Positions 47,358 through 56,116 of a stretch of DNA of 64,000 nt are shown piece after piece. The translations under genes and the position numbers were made by a program. A model generated the notes under the pieces. It did no database searches and had not been told where the DNA came from. It worked only from the letters and a program-made list of their open reading frames with translations. Positions within the stretch are counted from its first letter, which is position 1, and each line of letters begins with the position of its first letter. Source of the DNA: Acidobacteriota bacterium. GTDB taxonomy: Bacteria; Acidobacteriota; Thermoanaerobaculia; Gp7-AA8. The stretch covers positions 111,302 to 175,301 of the forward strand of contig JAJXWV010000077.1 in assembly GCA_021781455.1 (NCBI GenBank), given 5' to 3'.

Positions 47358-48158
47358 CTACTTCCCGGCAAAGCTCGGCTTGCGCTTCGAGTTGTACGCG
47401 CCGAGCCCTTCTTTGGCGTCGGCGCTCTGGAAGAGCTGCTGCTGCAGTTCGCGCTCGACGGCCAGCGCGCTCTCGAACGGGATCTCCCAGCCGGTCTGCA
47501 CGGCGCGCTTGATCCGTCCGACCGCTCGGGAGGCCTTGTTCGGCGGGCAGAAACTGCAGGCGTACTCCATGACCCGGTCCCACCACGTCTTGCCGCCTTC
47601 TTCGGCCGGCCAGATGTAGTTGACGATGCCGAGGTCGCGGGCCACTTCGAAGTCGAAGAGGGTGCCTTCGACCATCAGCTCGATGGCCTTCGACTTGCCG
47701 ACGATGCGCGAGAGCCGCTGCGTGCCGCCCGTTCCCGGAAGCACACCGAGCGTGACTTCGGGCAGTCCGACTTTGCCTGCGCCCTCTTTGGCGATGCGGA
47801 TGTCGGCGGCCATGGCGATCTCCAGACCGCCGCCGACGGTGTGGCCGTTCATGGCCGCGATGACCAGCTTCGGCGTCTGCTCGAGCCGGTTCAGCGTCTC
47901 GTTCGCATGCAGGCAGAAGTAGTACTTGAACTGCGGCGTGACCTCGGAAAGCATCTTGATGTTCGCGCCGGCGGAGAAGAACTTGTCCCCCGCTCCGCGC
48001 ATCACGATGACGTGCACGTCGTCGTCCATGCGAGCGCGCAGGATGCACTCGTCGAGCTCGCGGTTCATCTCGTAGGTGTAAGTGTTCGCGGGCGGATCAT
48101 TCAATTCGAAGATCGCCACGCCCTTCTCCACCCGGTAATCGATCAGGTTTGCAGACAT
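47358..48158 (-). CDS. Enoyl-CoA hydratase/isomerase (crotonase) family
   Basis: A 266-aa crotonase-fold enzyme. It has the oxyanion hole GAGDKFFSAGANIKML and GHTVGGGLEIAMAADIR, with Glu in the first active-site position (GGGLE) and PEVTLGVLPGTGGTQRL supplying the second. Both glutamates used by hydratases appear present, so hydration of enoyl-CoA is likely. Probably fatty-acid oxidation. Confidence 0.92.
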   Translation of the reverse strand: MSANLIDYRVEKGVAIFELNDPPANTYTYEMNRELDECILRARMDDDVHVIVMRGAGDKFFSAGANIKMLSEVTPQFKYYFCLHANETLNRLEQTPKLVIAAMNGHTVGGGLEIAMAADIRIAKEGAGKVGLPEVTLGVLPGTGGTQRLSRIVGKSKAIELMVEGTLFDFEVARDLGIVNYIWPAEEGGKTWWDRVMEYACSFCPPNKASRAVGRIKRAVQTGWEIPFESALAVERELQQQLFQSADAKEGLGAYNSKRKPSFAGK

Positions 48159-48202
48159 GGGCAGATGTCCTCCGTCAGTTTGGGCGCGGATTGTAGACCA
48201 TT

Positions 48203-48481
48203 GCGAATTGCGGATTGGGAAGTGGAAATTGCGAATTGCGAGGATCCGTCATCCTGATCCTGAGCCGGCGAAACCGCAGTCCCGTCACTCTGAGCCGGCG
48301 CAACCGCGGGGGTGGTGGTTGGGCGGGAGCGGTGGAGCGCGGCGAAGAGTCTCTTACCGGGACGATTGGGAAGCTTGAGACTCTTCGCCGCGCTGCGCCG
48401 CTCCACCCAACCTCCTTCCCTGCGGCTCCGCCGGCTCAGAGTGACGGGATTGGCTCAATCCGCAATGCGCAATCCGCAATG
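48203..48481. repeat. Heptamer arms (GAATTGC unit) with nested GTCATCCTGAGCC repeat
   Basis: Left arm 48203-48240 (GCGAATTGCGGATTGGG, GAAATTGCGAATTGCG) and right arm 48454-48481 (CAATCCGCAATGCGCAATCC) are complementary, but a complete GTCATCCTGAGCC repeat (48248-48444) lies between them. No gene in 48159-48591. Confidence 0.8.
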
Positions 48482-48591
48482 TCCCCACGGCTCCGCCTGC
48501 CACGTTCATCCTCTCCGGCTCTGTCTGGCACCGCCGTTGCTCAATTGGAGGTGTCCGGCGCGAGGACGCCGGCATCGACTGGAGGAAATGA

Positions 48592-48846
48592 ATGAACATC
48601 ATCGGATGGCTGATTTTCGGACTGATTGTCGGCGCCATCGCCAAGTTCCTCATGCCCGGAAGGGATCCCGGCGGCTGGATCGTGACGATCCTGATCGGCA
48701 TCGCCGGCTCGTTCATCGGGGGCTTTCTCGCCTCAACGTTGTTAGGCCGGCCGGAGCAGACCGCGGGCTGGATCGGGTCGATCGTCGGCGCGATCATTCT
48801 GCTGTTCATCTATCGCCTCATCGTGGGCCGTCGTTCTGTGATCTGA
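48592..48846 (+). CDS. GlsB/YeaQ/YmgE family stress-response membrane protein
   Basis: An 84-aa protein with three membrane helices and the family motif [20 protein letters not shown] followed by [23 protein letters not shown] provides the ribosome-binding site. Family members are stress-induced in other bacteria. A terminator follows. Confidence 0.93.
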   Translation: MNIIGWLIFGLIVGAIAKFLMPGRDPGGWIVTILIGIAGSFIGGFLASTLLGRPEQTAGWIGSIVGAIILLFIYRLIVGRRSVI

Positions 48847-48872
48847 GCGGTCTCCTTGACGCGAATCAACAA

Positions 48873-48898
48873 GGGCCTCGCGGAAGCGGGGCCTTTTT
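48873..48898 (+). terminator. Intrinsic terminator after the GlsB-like gene
   Basis: GGCCTCGC-GGAA-GCGGGGCC stem with one G-U pair followed by TTTTTG. A compact stem and T-run make it a good terminator. Confidence 0.8.
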
Positions 48899-48901
48899 GT
48901 T

Positions 48902-49037
48902 GCGGGTTCCGAGGTTGCGAGGTTGCGAGGTGTTCGGCCGAGGGATTTGCGCGCAGCCCGCACACCTCGTGACCTCGTGACCTCGTGACCTCGCGACCCC
49001 GCAACCTCGCGACCCCGCAACCCCGCAACCCCGCACC
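48902..49037. repeat. Inverted octamer array (GGTTGCGA/CCTCGTGA unit)
   Basis: Left arm 48902-48931 (GTTGCGAG units) and a longer right arm 48960-49037 (CCTCGTGA, CCTCGCGA, CCCCGCAA units), spacer about 28 nt. Confidence 0.8.
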
Positions 49038-49136
49038 CCCCCCCACCTCCCCGTCCGATCAGGTCTTTCCGACGGCGACTCTTCAACAAACTGTGACGAA
49101 CTCCGTACGCTCATCGACCCGCGTAACGTAATTTTG

Positions 49137-49143
49137 GGAACTT
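49137..49143 (+). promoter_or_regulatory. Possible sigma-E-like -35 box upstream of htrA
   Basis: GGAACTT is an exact match to the E. coli sigma-E -35 motif, but no convincing -10 element is found at the right distance. An ECF sigma gene occurs in the window; a link is speculative. Confidence 0.2.
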
Positions 49144-49290
49144 CGTCTCAACGGATATGGCCGGTTGCGCTACGCTGGCACCACGGGTGCACGCGATTTC
49201 CGCGGCGTCGAGGTTGAAGTTCCCACCCGAATTCGCACGGCACGGCCGGCTTCCCAACAGCAGAGTGAGCCAAGAGGAGTCAGGAAACTT

Positions 49291-50880
49291 ATGAGTATGA
49301 GTCAGTCCACGAAACGCTTGTTGTCGACCATGGCGATCATCATCGCCTCGGTTGCGTTTGGCGTCCTCATCAGCGCGGATCTCGGAATGATCCGGACGTC
49401 GCACGCGCAGCAGATCACCACGGTGCCCTCCCCCCAGGGACCCATCACGACGATGACCATCCCGTCGTTCGCCGACGTGGCCGCCCGCGTGATGCCCGCC
49501 GTGGTTTCCATCACGTCCACCGAGATCGTGAACGTCCCGGCCAATCCGCACGGATTCGGCTTCGGCGGCATGGACCCGTTCGATTTCTTCTTCGGGCCGA
49601 ACCAGCAGGGGCCGGGGCAGCGCAACCCGCGGATGCCGCGACGAGGCCAGCCGCAGACGCCGAGCAATCCCGATGACCAGACCGAGCAGCGCGCCGGCGG
49701 GTCGGGATTCATCATCTCGCCCGACGGATACATCCTCACCAACAACCACGTGGTGGAAGGCGCCTCCAAGGTGCAGGTCCACTACGGCGCGGACGAGAAC
49801 GGCAACGGCGGAGAGACGGTCGACGCCAAGATCATCGGCCGCGATCCTTCGACCGACATCGCCCTTCTGAAGATCGACGTCGGCCATCCGCTTCCCACCG
49901 TTCCCCTCGGCGACTCCGACCGCGCTCGCAACGGTGACTGGGCGATCGCCATCGGCAATCCCTACCAGTTCGAGAACACGCTGACCGTCGGCGTCATCTC
50001 CGCCAAGGGGCGCGCCCTCGGCCTCAGCGAGGAGACCCGATCCTTCGAGAACTTCATCCAGACCGACGCCGCCATCAACTTCGGCAATTCCGGCGGCCCG
50101 CTGCTCAACATCAACGGCGAGGTCGTCGGCATCAACACGGCCATCCGCGGCGGCGGAGCTCAGGGCATCGGCTTCGCCACGCCGATCAACACCGCCAAGC
50201 GCCTGCTGCCGCAGCTGAAGCAGGGCAAGGTCGTTCGCGGCTACCTCGGGATGCAGATCACCGAAGTGGGCGAGAACGAGCAGAAGGCCTTCAATCTGCC
50301 GGCGGCTCGTGGAGCGCTCGTGCAGATGGTCGAGCCGGGCAAGCCCGCCGATCGCGCCGGGATCCAGCACGGTGACGTCATCGTCGACATCGACGGACGC
50401 ACGATCCAGAACAACCGCCAGCTCATCGACTACATCTCCTACCTGCCGGTAGGGACGGAGGTGAAGATCGGTCTCATCCGGAACGGCCGGCACATGGTCG
50501 TCACGGCCAAGACCGCCGAGCGTCCGCCCGACGTCGCGCAGGCAGAAGAGACGACGCCAGGGGCGACCGCTCCGGCGCATGACAAGCTCGGACTGTCGGT
50601 CCAGGACCTCACGGCGGGTCTCCGCCAGCAGTACGGGCTTCCGGACAACATCACGGGCGTGCTCGTGACCGGTGTCCGCGACGTCTCCGCAGCCGGTGAG
50701 GCCGGGTTCAGCGAAGGCGACGTCATCACTGAGCTTCAGGGACAGAAGGTCACCAGCGTCGACCAGTTCCGCCGTCTGCTCGACAGCTTCAAGAGCGGCC
50801 AGTGGATCCGGATGTACGTGACCACACCGACGCGCCAGGGCCGTCCGTTCTCGTCCTACCGCGCGCTGCAGATTCCGTAG
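49291..50880 (+). CDS. HtrA/DegP-type periplasmic serine protease (two PDZ domains)
   Basis: Degrades or refolds misfolded envelope proteins. The 529-aa product has a membrane anchor/signal (STMAIIIASVAFGVLISADL), the trypsin-like domain with catalytic H153 (TNNHVVEGA), D189 (STDIALLKI) and S267 (NFGNSGGPLL), and two PDZ domains (about 335-430 and 440-529). A Gly/Pro/Phe/Asn-rich insert lies between residues 85 and 130. ATG at 49291 has AGGAAACTT upstream. Followed by a strong hairpin. Confidence 0.95.
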   Translation: MSMSQSTKRLLSTMAIIIASVAFGVLISADLGMIRTSHAQQITTVPSPQGPITTMTIPSFADVAARVMPAVVSITSTEIVNVPANPHGFGFGGMDPFDFFFGPNQQGPGQRNPRMPRRGQPQTPSNPDDQTEQRAGGSGFIISPDGYILTNNHVVEGASKVQVHYGADENGNGGETVDAKIIGRDPSTDIALLKIDVGHPLPTVPLGDSDRARNGDWAIAIGNPYQFENTLTVGVISAKGRALGLSEETRSFENFIQTDAAINFGNSGGPLLNINGEVVGINTAIRGGGAQGIGFATPINTAKRLLPQLKQGKVVRGYLGMQITEVGENEQKAFNLPAARGALVQMVEPGKPADRAGIQHGDVIVDIDGRTIQNNRQLIDYISYLPVGTEVKIGLIRNGRHMVVTAKTAERPPDVAQAEETTPGATAPAHDKLGLSVQDLTAGLRQQYGLPDNITGVLVTGVRDVSAAGEAGFSEGDVITELQGQKVTSVDQFRRLLDSFKSGQWIRMYVTTPTRQGRPFSSYRALQIP

Positions 50881-50890
50881 TCGAAAGAAC

Positions 50891-50919
50891 GGGGGCGCGG
50901 TCGGAAGAACCGCGCCCCC
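50891..50919. terminator. Strong GC hairpin after htrA
   Basis: GGGGGCGCGGT and ACCGCGCCCCC form a perfect 11-bp stem with a 7-nt loop 10 bp after the htrA stop. There is no T-run, so it may be factor-aided or protect mRNA. A second hairpin GGCGCAC/GTGCGCC follows at 50959-50979. Confidence 0.7.
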
Positions 50920-50985
50920 GGAGCAGATGGTCCCGGGTCCCTCTCCCCAGGACCGCCCGGCGCACAGGAGGGGTGCGCCTAACAG

Positions 50986-51062
50986 CAGCGGGTAGCGTGT
51001 GGCGTGTAGCGGGCAGGAGCCCTTTCGGCCCTGCTCACTACACGCCACCCGCTACCCGCTCG
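50986..51062. repeat. Inverted heptamer array (GCGGGTA/GCGTGTA unit)
   Basis: Left arm 50986-51018 (GCGGGTAGCGTGTGGCGTG) and right arm 51029-51062 (complementary CACGCCACCCGCTACCCGC), spacer about 10 nt, with CCTTTCGGCC in the loop. It separates the convergent htrA and ftsZ genes. Confidence 0.83.
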
Positions 51063-51081
51063 TTGTTTCGTGGTTGTCGTC

Positions 51082-52380
51082 CTAGTCGCTGAGATTGCGA
51101 ATCACCGTCGGAATATCGAGGTCATTGCCGAAATCACTCGACGCCATCGGCCCGAACCCGCCGCTGCCGTCGGTCCGTGTGGATCCCTTTCGAAAAAACG
51201 GGGGATCGTAGATCTCCCCCTCCGCGCCGATCTGAGGCGGCGCCGGCGCTTCCTGCGTCACCTCGTGCTGGCCGGCCAGGTCTCTCGGCGCGAAAGGCCG
51301 ATACGGAATCGCGGGAGCCGCCGCCGCGCCGCGCGCTGCCGCCGGTGCCGAGAGCTGCTCGCCGCGGGTGTTCAGAAATCCCTTGGTGGCGGAGTCGAAA
51401 CCGGTCGCGATCACCGTGACCTTGACCTCGTCCTTCATGGCCGGGTCGATGACGGTGCCGAAGATGATGTTCGCCTCCTCGTCCGCCGCTTCCTGGATGA
51501 TCGAGGCCGCTTCATGGACCTCGAAGAGCGTCATGTCGCTGCCGCCGGTGACGTTGATCAGCACGCCCTTGGCGCCTTCGATGGAGGCCTCTTCGAGCAG
51601 CGGCGAGGAGATGGCGCGCTGCGCCGCTTCCACCGCGCGATGCTCCCCGCTCGACACGCCCGTGCCCATCAGGGCCATGCCCATGCCGTGCATGATCGTC
51701 TTCACGTCCGCGAAGTCGAGGTTGATCTCGCCGGGGACGGTGATCAGATCGGAGATGCCCTGCACGGCCTGCCGCAGGATGTCGTCGGCCATCTTGAAGG
51801 CGTCGTTGAGCGAGGTGCCGCGCTCGACGAAGTTCAACAGCCGCTCGTTCGGAATCGTGATGAGGGTGTCCACCGTGTCGCGCAAGGCCCGGATCCCCTG
51901 CTCGGCCTGGACGCGCCGGCGCTTCCCTTCGAAGGCGAACGGCTTGGTGACCACGGCCACGGTCAGCGCGCCCAGCTCCGCCGCCAGCGAGGCGATGATC
52001 GGAGCGGCGCCGGTGCCGGTCCCACCGCCCATGCCGGTGGTGATGAAGATCATGTCCGCGCCGCTGAGCGCCTCCAGGATCCGGTCGGTGTCCTCCAGCG
52101 CGGCCTGCTTGCCGACTTCGGGATTCGCGCCGGCGCCGAGGCCCTTGGTGAGCTTGCCGCCGATCTGAATCTTGATCGGCGCCAGCGAGTGCCGCATGGC
52201 CTGGACGTCGGTGTTCGTGATCATGAACTCCACGCCCCGGATGCCGGCCTGAATCATGCGGTTGACGGCGTTCCCACCACCCCCACCAACCCCGATGACT
52301 TTGATCTTGGCGGTGAGCTGTTCGTCGTCCATCGTGACCGTCAGCTTCGGATCGCCAGACTTCTCGTCAAATGTAATCAT
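51082..52380 (-). CDS. ftsZ: Cell division protein FtsZ
   Basis: Tubulin-like GTPase that forms the Z ring. The 432-aa protein has [16 protein letters not shown], the tubulin signature [12 protein letters not shown], a T7 loop [10 protein letters not shown], an Ala/Pro-rich linker (about 335-415) and the C-terminal peptide [11 protein letters not shown], which binds FtsA and other partners. It is last in the transcribed cluster, behind an AGACCAC array, so it may have an extra promoter. The motif AATTGGTACCATT lies just upstream. Confidence 0.98.
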   Translation of the reverse strand: MITFDEKSGDPKLTVTMDDEQLTAKIKVIGVGGGGGNAVNRMIQAGIRGVEFMITNTDVQAMRHSLAPIKIQIGGKLTKGLGAGANPEVGKQAALEDTDRILEALSGADMIFITTGMGGGTGTGAAPIIASLAAELGALTVAVVTKPFAFEGKRRRVQAEQGIRALRDTVDTLITIPNERLLNFVERGTSLNDAFKMADDILRQAVQGISDLITVPGEINLDFADVKTIMHGMGMALMGTGVSSGEHRAVEAAQRAISSPLLEEASIEGAKGVLINVTGGSDMTLFEVHEAASIIQEAADEEANIIFGTVIDPAMKDEVKVTVIATGFDSATKGFLNTRGEQLSAPAAARGAAAAPAIPYRPFAPRDLAGQHEVTQEAPAPPQIGAEGEIYDPPFFRKGSTRTDGSGGFGPMASSDFGNDLDIPTVIRNLSD

Positions 52381-52394
52381 TAACCGTCTCCCGG

Positions 52395-52407
52395 AATGGT
52401 ACCAATT
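52395..52407 (-). promoter_or_regulatory. Motif AATTGGTACCATT upstream of ftsZ
   Basis: Same 13-mer as at 37816-37828. It lies 15 bp upstream of the ftsZ ATG and partly overlaps the place of the ribosome-binding region (GGGAGACGG follows). Near-palindromic; function unknown. Confidence 0.35.
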
Positions 52408-52438
52408 TCTGGCTAGTTTTCGAACAACTATTTACGTG

Positions 52439-52570
52439 TCAGACCGCAGACCACAGACCACAGACCACAGACCACAGACCACAGACCACAGACCACAGAC
52501 CACAGACCGCAGGTCGGGACCGTGGACGCGGAACTCTCTGCGGTCTGCGGTCCGTGGTCTGCCGTCTGTT
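52439..52570. repeat. Inverted heptamer array (AGACCAC unit) between ftsA and ftsZ
   Basis: Left arm 52439-52513 has about ten units (one AGACCGC, eight AGACCAC, one AGACCGC). Right arm 52538-52570 has complementary GCGGTCT, CCGTGGT and GCCGTCT units. Spacer about 24 nt. It lies 30 bp upstream of the ftsZ start and 4 bp beyond the ftsA stop. Confidence 0.88.
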
Positions 52571-52574
52571 CCTT

Positions 52575-53804
52575 CTAGCTCGACGCAAACCACTGCTTCA
52601 TCGTGTCCGCCACCCGCGCCAGTCCGCGCCGCGGCTGACGGCTCCTCTTGGCCTGATGGCGGAAACCCCACAGCAGCAGGCCCGCGGCTGCAGCCCACTC
52701 CGGCCCGTTGACCGTGTCGGCCAGGCCGCCCAGACCGCGCGGCACGCCCTTGCGCGCCTGCTGATCGAAGATCTGCTCGACCATCTCCACGACCCCGTCC
52801 ATCTCCGCGCCGCCGCCCACCACCACGACGCCCGAACGGATCTCCTTCTCCAGCCCTACCTTCTCCAGATCGCGGTAGACGAGCTTGGCGATCTCTGCGG
52901 CCCGCGGCTCGAGGATTCCGGTCAGCTCCTGCTTGGTGAGGATCTTCGGCGCCCGTCCGCCGACGGTCGGCACCTCGATGGGATCATCCTCGGTGACCAG
53001 CGAGGCCAGCGCGCAGCCGTAGCGCTTCTTGATCCGCTCGGCGTCCTCCATCGGTGTGCGCAGGACCACGCTGATGTCGCTCGTGAAATGGCCCGCGCCG
53101 ACCGGCAGCACGTTCGTATGGACGACGTTCCCTTCCAGGAACACTGCGTAATCGGTCGTGCCGGCGCCGAGGTCCATGAGCAGGACGCCCATCTCGCGCT
53201 CGTCCTGGGTGAGCACTGCCTCGGCGGCGGCCAGCTGCTCGAGGACGAGCTCCTGCACGGCGATGCCGGCCTTGTTCACGCAGGTGAGCACGTTCTGGTT
53301 GTGCGTCCGCGCGCCGGTGACGATGTGGACGTTCGCCTCCAGGCGGGTGGCCGTCATTCCCTGAGGGTCATGGATGCCGTCCTGGCCGTCGACCACGAAC
53401 TCGCGGGGGATGACGTGCAGCAGTTCCAGCTCCGCCGGGATGTTGATCGACTTGGAGGCCTCGATGACGCGATCGATGTCGTCCCGCGAGATCTCCTTGC
53501 GCTTTCCCATCACCGAGACCACGCCCCGGGAATTGACCGAGCGGATGTGATCGCCGGCCACGCCGACGTACACCGACTCGATCTGCAGGCCGGCCATGAC
53601 CTCGGCCTCGTCCACGGCCTTCTTCACGGCGTCAATGGCCTGGTCGAGGTTGATGATGTTGCCCCGCCGGGTCCCCTTCATCGGCGAGGTTCCCTTGCCG
53701 ATGATCTCGATCTGGTTGCGGTCGTTGATCTCGCCGACCAGCACGCAGACCTTCGACGTCCCGATGTCGAGCGCCACGATGTAGTTTTCTTCGGTCCTTG
53801 GCAT
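52575..53804 (-). CDS. ftsA: Cell division protein FtsA
   Basis: Actin-like protein that anchors FtsZ to the membrane. The 409-aa product has YIVALDIGTSKVCVLVGEI, the SHS2/1C region (GVAGDHIRSVNSRGVV), ATP sites LLMDLGAGTTDYAVF and VVVVGGGAEMDG, and a C-terminal amphipathic helix (RVADTMKQWFASS) for membrane binding. The ATG at 53804 is preferred over 53810, because the first one directly touches the ribosome-binding site AAGGAG. Confidence 0.97.
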   Translation of the reverse strand: MPRTEENYIVALDIGTSKVCVLVGEINDRNQIEIIGKGTSPMKGTRRGNIINLDQAIDAVKKAVDEAEVMAGLQIESVYVGVAGDHIRSVNSRGVVSVMGKRKEISRDDIDRVIEASKSINIPAELELLHVIPREFVVDGQDGIHDPQGMTATRLEANVHIVTGARTHNQNVLTCVNKAGIAVQELVLEQLAAAEAVLTQDEREMGVLLMDLGAGTTDYAVFLEGNVVHTNVLPVGAGHFTSDISVVLRTPMEDAERIKKRYGCALASLVTEDDPIEVPTVGGRAPKILTKQELTGILEPRAAEIAKLVYRDLEKVGLEKEIRSGVVVVGGGAEMDGVVEMVEQIFDQQARKGVPRGLGGLADTVNGPEWAAAAGLLLWGFRHQAKRSRQPRRGLARVADTMKQWFASS

Positions 53805-53843
53805 TGGCATCTCCTTCGATGCGCGAGGAATCCCTTCGCGCGC

Positions 53844-54692
53844 TCAGTTCGTGATCTGCACGGTGCTGGTGGCCGGCGGCAGCGGTGTCGCGGCCGCGAG
53901 CGTCCTCAGTGGTTTGACGATGATGCGGCCGCCGAATCGGAGGTCCGCGTACTCGATGCCGGCGTGGCCGAACTGCTCGGCCTCGGCGATGGCGTACAAC
54001 TGGCGCCACTTCGGCGCGATGTCTTCCGCATTGGCGTAGACGTATGCCCCCAGGCCGCGGTCGAAGATGGCGAACCCGCGCGGCGCCACCGGCTGCAGCT
54101 GGGCGATCCGCGAATAGAGCGCCGGATCGCTCTGCCGCAGCGAAGCGAGCAGGGCCATGGTGCGCTCCAGCTCCGGGCCGGCGGCGTTGGTGATCAGCGG
54201 CAGGTCCTTGTCGCCGACCGAGGGCGAGAGGTCGGCGATGACGGTGCCCGTGTCGTCCACGTAGCGGATCGCGCCGCCGGTCTCGAGCAGCGCCGCGGGC
54301 GTGCGCTCGGTGATCTTGATGCGCAGCGTGTCGGGGAGCTTCTTCTCGATGCTGATGCGGCGGATCCAGGAGATGGAGTCGAGGTCGCGCTGCACGCGGT
54401 CGATGTCGATCCGGAAGAGGTTCGCTCCGACGTAGTTGCGGGCGATCGACTCGATGGCCGAGCGGGGCGTGTGCACGAAGCCCGCGATCTCGATGTGCTT
54501 GACCGCAAACCGCGCGTCGGACTGCGTGTGCCGGTAGAGCCACAGGCCGAAGAGCGCGACCGCGGCCACGAAGACGACGTTCCGGGCGATGGCCAGGGCG
54601 CGTGTCAGCTGAATGCGCCGCTGATTACGGCGCACGCGCCCGACGTCGGATGGGCGGTGGAAGCGCTGCGTCGACTCGAAGCTCGTGCTCAC
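53844..54692 (-). CDS. ftsQ: Cell division protein FtsQ (POTRA)
   Basis: Bitopic divisome protein, 282 aa: a basic cytoplasmic N-terminus, one membrane helix (about 37-54, NVVFVAAVALFGLWLY), a POTRA domain (IEIAGFVHTPRSAIESIAR, then IDIDRVQRDLDSISWIRRI) and the FtsQ beta domain. Its ATG overlaps the murC stop (ATGA). Confidence 0.93.
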   Translation of the reverse strand: MSTSFESTQRFHRPSDVGRVRRNQRRIQLTRALAIARNVVFVAAVALFGLWLYRHTQSDARFAVKHIEIAGFVHTPRSAIESIARNYVGANLFRIDIDRVQRDLDSISWIRRISIEKKLPDTLRIKITERTPAALLETGGAIRYVDDTGTVIADLSPSVGDKDLPLITNAAGPELERTMALLASLRQSDPALYSRIAQLQPVAPRGFAIFDRGLGAYVYANAEDIAPKWRQLYAIAEAEQFGHAGIEYADLRFGGRIIVKPLRTLAAATPLPPATSTVQITN

Positions 54693-56062
54693 GCCGCGCC
54701 TCCACCGGACTCGGCCCGCACCAGCATCTCGGCGATCTCGTTGACGTCGCCGGCGCCCATGGTGATGAAGATGTCGTTCGGGTCGAGACGCCGGCGCATC
54801 TCGTTGTAGATCTCGTTGTTGCTGCGGTCGAGGAACTCGATCCCCGTCTGCTTCTCCGCGATCAGGCGCGCGGAGATACCCTCCATCGGCTTCTCGCGCG
54901 CCGCGTAGATCGGAGCCACGATGGCCACGTCGGCCGTCGAGAGCGCGCTTGCGAATTCGGCGGCGAAGTCGCGCGTCCTCGAATAGAGGTGCGGCTGGAA
55001 GAGCGCCACCACGCGGCGGTGCGGATATCCGCTCCGCGCTGCGGCGATGGTGGCGCGGATCTCGGTGGGATGGTGCGCGTAGTCGTCGACGATCAGCGCG
55101 CCCGTGTAGTCGCCGAGGATCTGGAAGCGGCGGTTCACGCCGAGGTACTTGGCCAGCGCCGCGGCGATGACCGGCACCTCGACGTGGAGCTCGAGGCCGG
55201 CCGCGATGGCCGCCAGGGCGTTGCGCACGTTGTGCAGGCCGGGGACGAAGAGCTTGAAGAAGCCGGCGCCCGGCACCTCGAACGAAGAGCCGCGCTCGTC
55301 GAAGGTGATGCCCTTCGCCGTCACGTCGGCGCCCGCATCGAGGCCGTAGCGGACCACGCGCACCTTCGCCGAGTCCAGGCTGTCCAGCACGTCGGCCACG
55401 GCCGGATCGTCGATGCAGCCGATGACCGCCCCGCCGGGGCGGACGCCTTGCAGATAGACGCGGAAGGCTTCCACGATGTTCTCGAAGGTGCCGTAGTACT
55501 CGAGGTGGTCTGCTTCGATGTTCGTGACCACGGCCACCTCGGGGCGAAGGTGATGGAAGGTGCGGTCGTACTCGTCGGCCTCCACGACCAGCAGCTCGCC
55601 GCGCCCGACTTTCGCGTTCGTGCCGAAGTTGCGGACCATGCCGCCGACCAGGACGGTGGGATCGAGACCAGCCTCCTCCAGGATCGTGGCCACCATGGCG
55701 GTGGTGGTGGTCTTGCCATGCGTGCCGGCGACGCCGACGGCGCGCTTGCGGTTGACGATCTCGCCGAGCATCTCGCTGCGGCGGAGGACGGGGAGGCCCG
55801 AGGCGTGGGCCGCGTCGATCTCGCGGTTCTCGCCGCGGACGGCCGCGGTGACGACGACGAGGTCGATTCCCGCGAGATGAACGGGGTCATGGCCGAGGAC
55901 GACGGAGACGCCGCGGCTCCGGAGCAGATCGGTGGCATCGGAGGCCTTGAGGTCGCATCCGGAGACGGTGAAGCCCGACGCCGCCAGGACTTCCGCGATG
56001 CCGCTCATGCCGATCCCGCCGATGCCGACGAAGTGGATCGATTTAATGTCATCAAAATTCAT
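54689..56062 (-). CDS. murC: UDP-N-acetylmuramate-L-alanine ligase
   Basis: Adds L-alanine to UDP-MurNAc in the cytoplasm. The 457-aa protein has IHFVGIGGIGMSGIAE, the ATP loop AGTHGKTTTTAMVA, the metal-binding EADEYDRTF, the HHPTEIRATI motif and a C-terminal domain with GAGDVNEIA. No murB lies beside it. It overlaps ftsQ by 4 bp, while 54 A+T-rich bases separate it from murG. Confidence 0.97.
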   Translation of the reverse strand: MNFDDIKSIHFVGIGGIGMSGIAEVLAASGFTVSGCDLKASDATDLLRSRGVSVVLGHDPVHLAGIDLVVVTAAVRGENREIDAAHASGLPVLRRSEMLGEIVNRKRAVGVAGTHGKTTTTAMVATILEEAGLDPTVLVGGMVRNFGTNAKVGRGELLVVEADEYDRTFHHLRPEVAVVTNIEADHLEYYGTFENIVEAFRVYLQGVRPGGAVIGCIDDPAVADVLDSLDSAKVRVVRYGLDAGADVTAKGITFDERGSSFEVPGAGFFKLFVPGLHNVRNALAAIAAGLELHVEVPVIAAALAKYLGVNRRFQILGDYTGALIVDDYAHHPTEIRATIAAARSGYPHRRVVALFQPHLYSRTRDFAAEFASALSTADVAIVAPIYAAREKPMEGISARLIAEKQTGIEFLDRSNNEIYNEMRRRLDPNDIFITMGAGDVNEIAEMLVRAESGGGAA

Positions 56063-56087
56063 TCTGAACGTGGCGTCTTAATATGAA

Positions 56088-56116
56088 AGTTTAAGTTTGC
56101 CTAGAGGACAACGCAA
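56088..56116 (-). promoter_or_regulatory. Candidate promoter for murC-ftsQ-ftsA
   Basis: TTGCGT (56111-56116), 17 bases, TAAACT (56088-56093) on the minus strand, 26 bp before the murC ATG and starting right after the murG stop. The local A+T richness supports it. Confidence 0.4.

Noticed and set aside
49111-51048. 645-aa open frame on the minus strand
   Set aside because: Antisense to htrA; it also runs through the hairpins downstream of htrA.
52439-52570. Possible CRISPR array
   Set aside because: The repeats are 7 bp, directly tandem and without unique spacers, and no cas genes are present.
52554-54809. 751-aa open frame on the plus strand
   Set aside because: Antisense to ftsA and ftsQ; no motif, and it includes array DNA.
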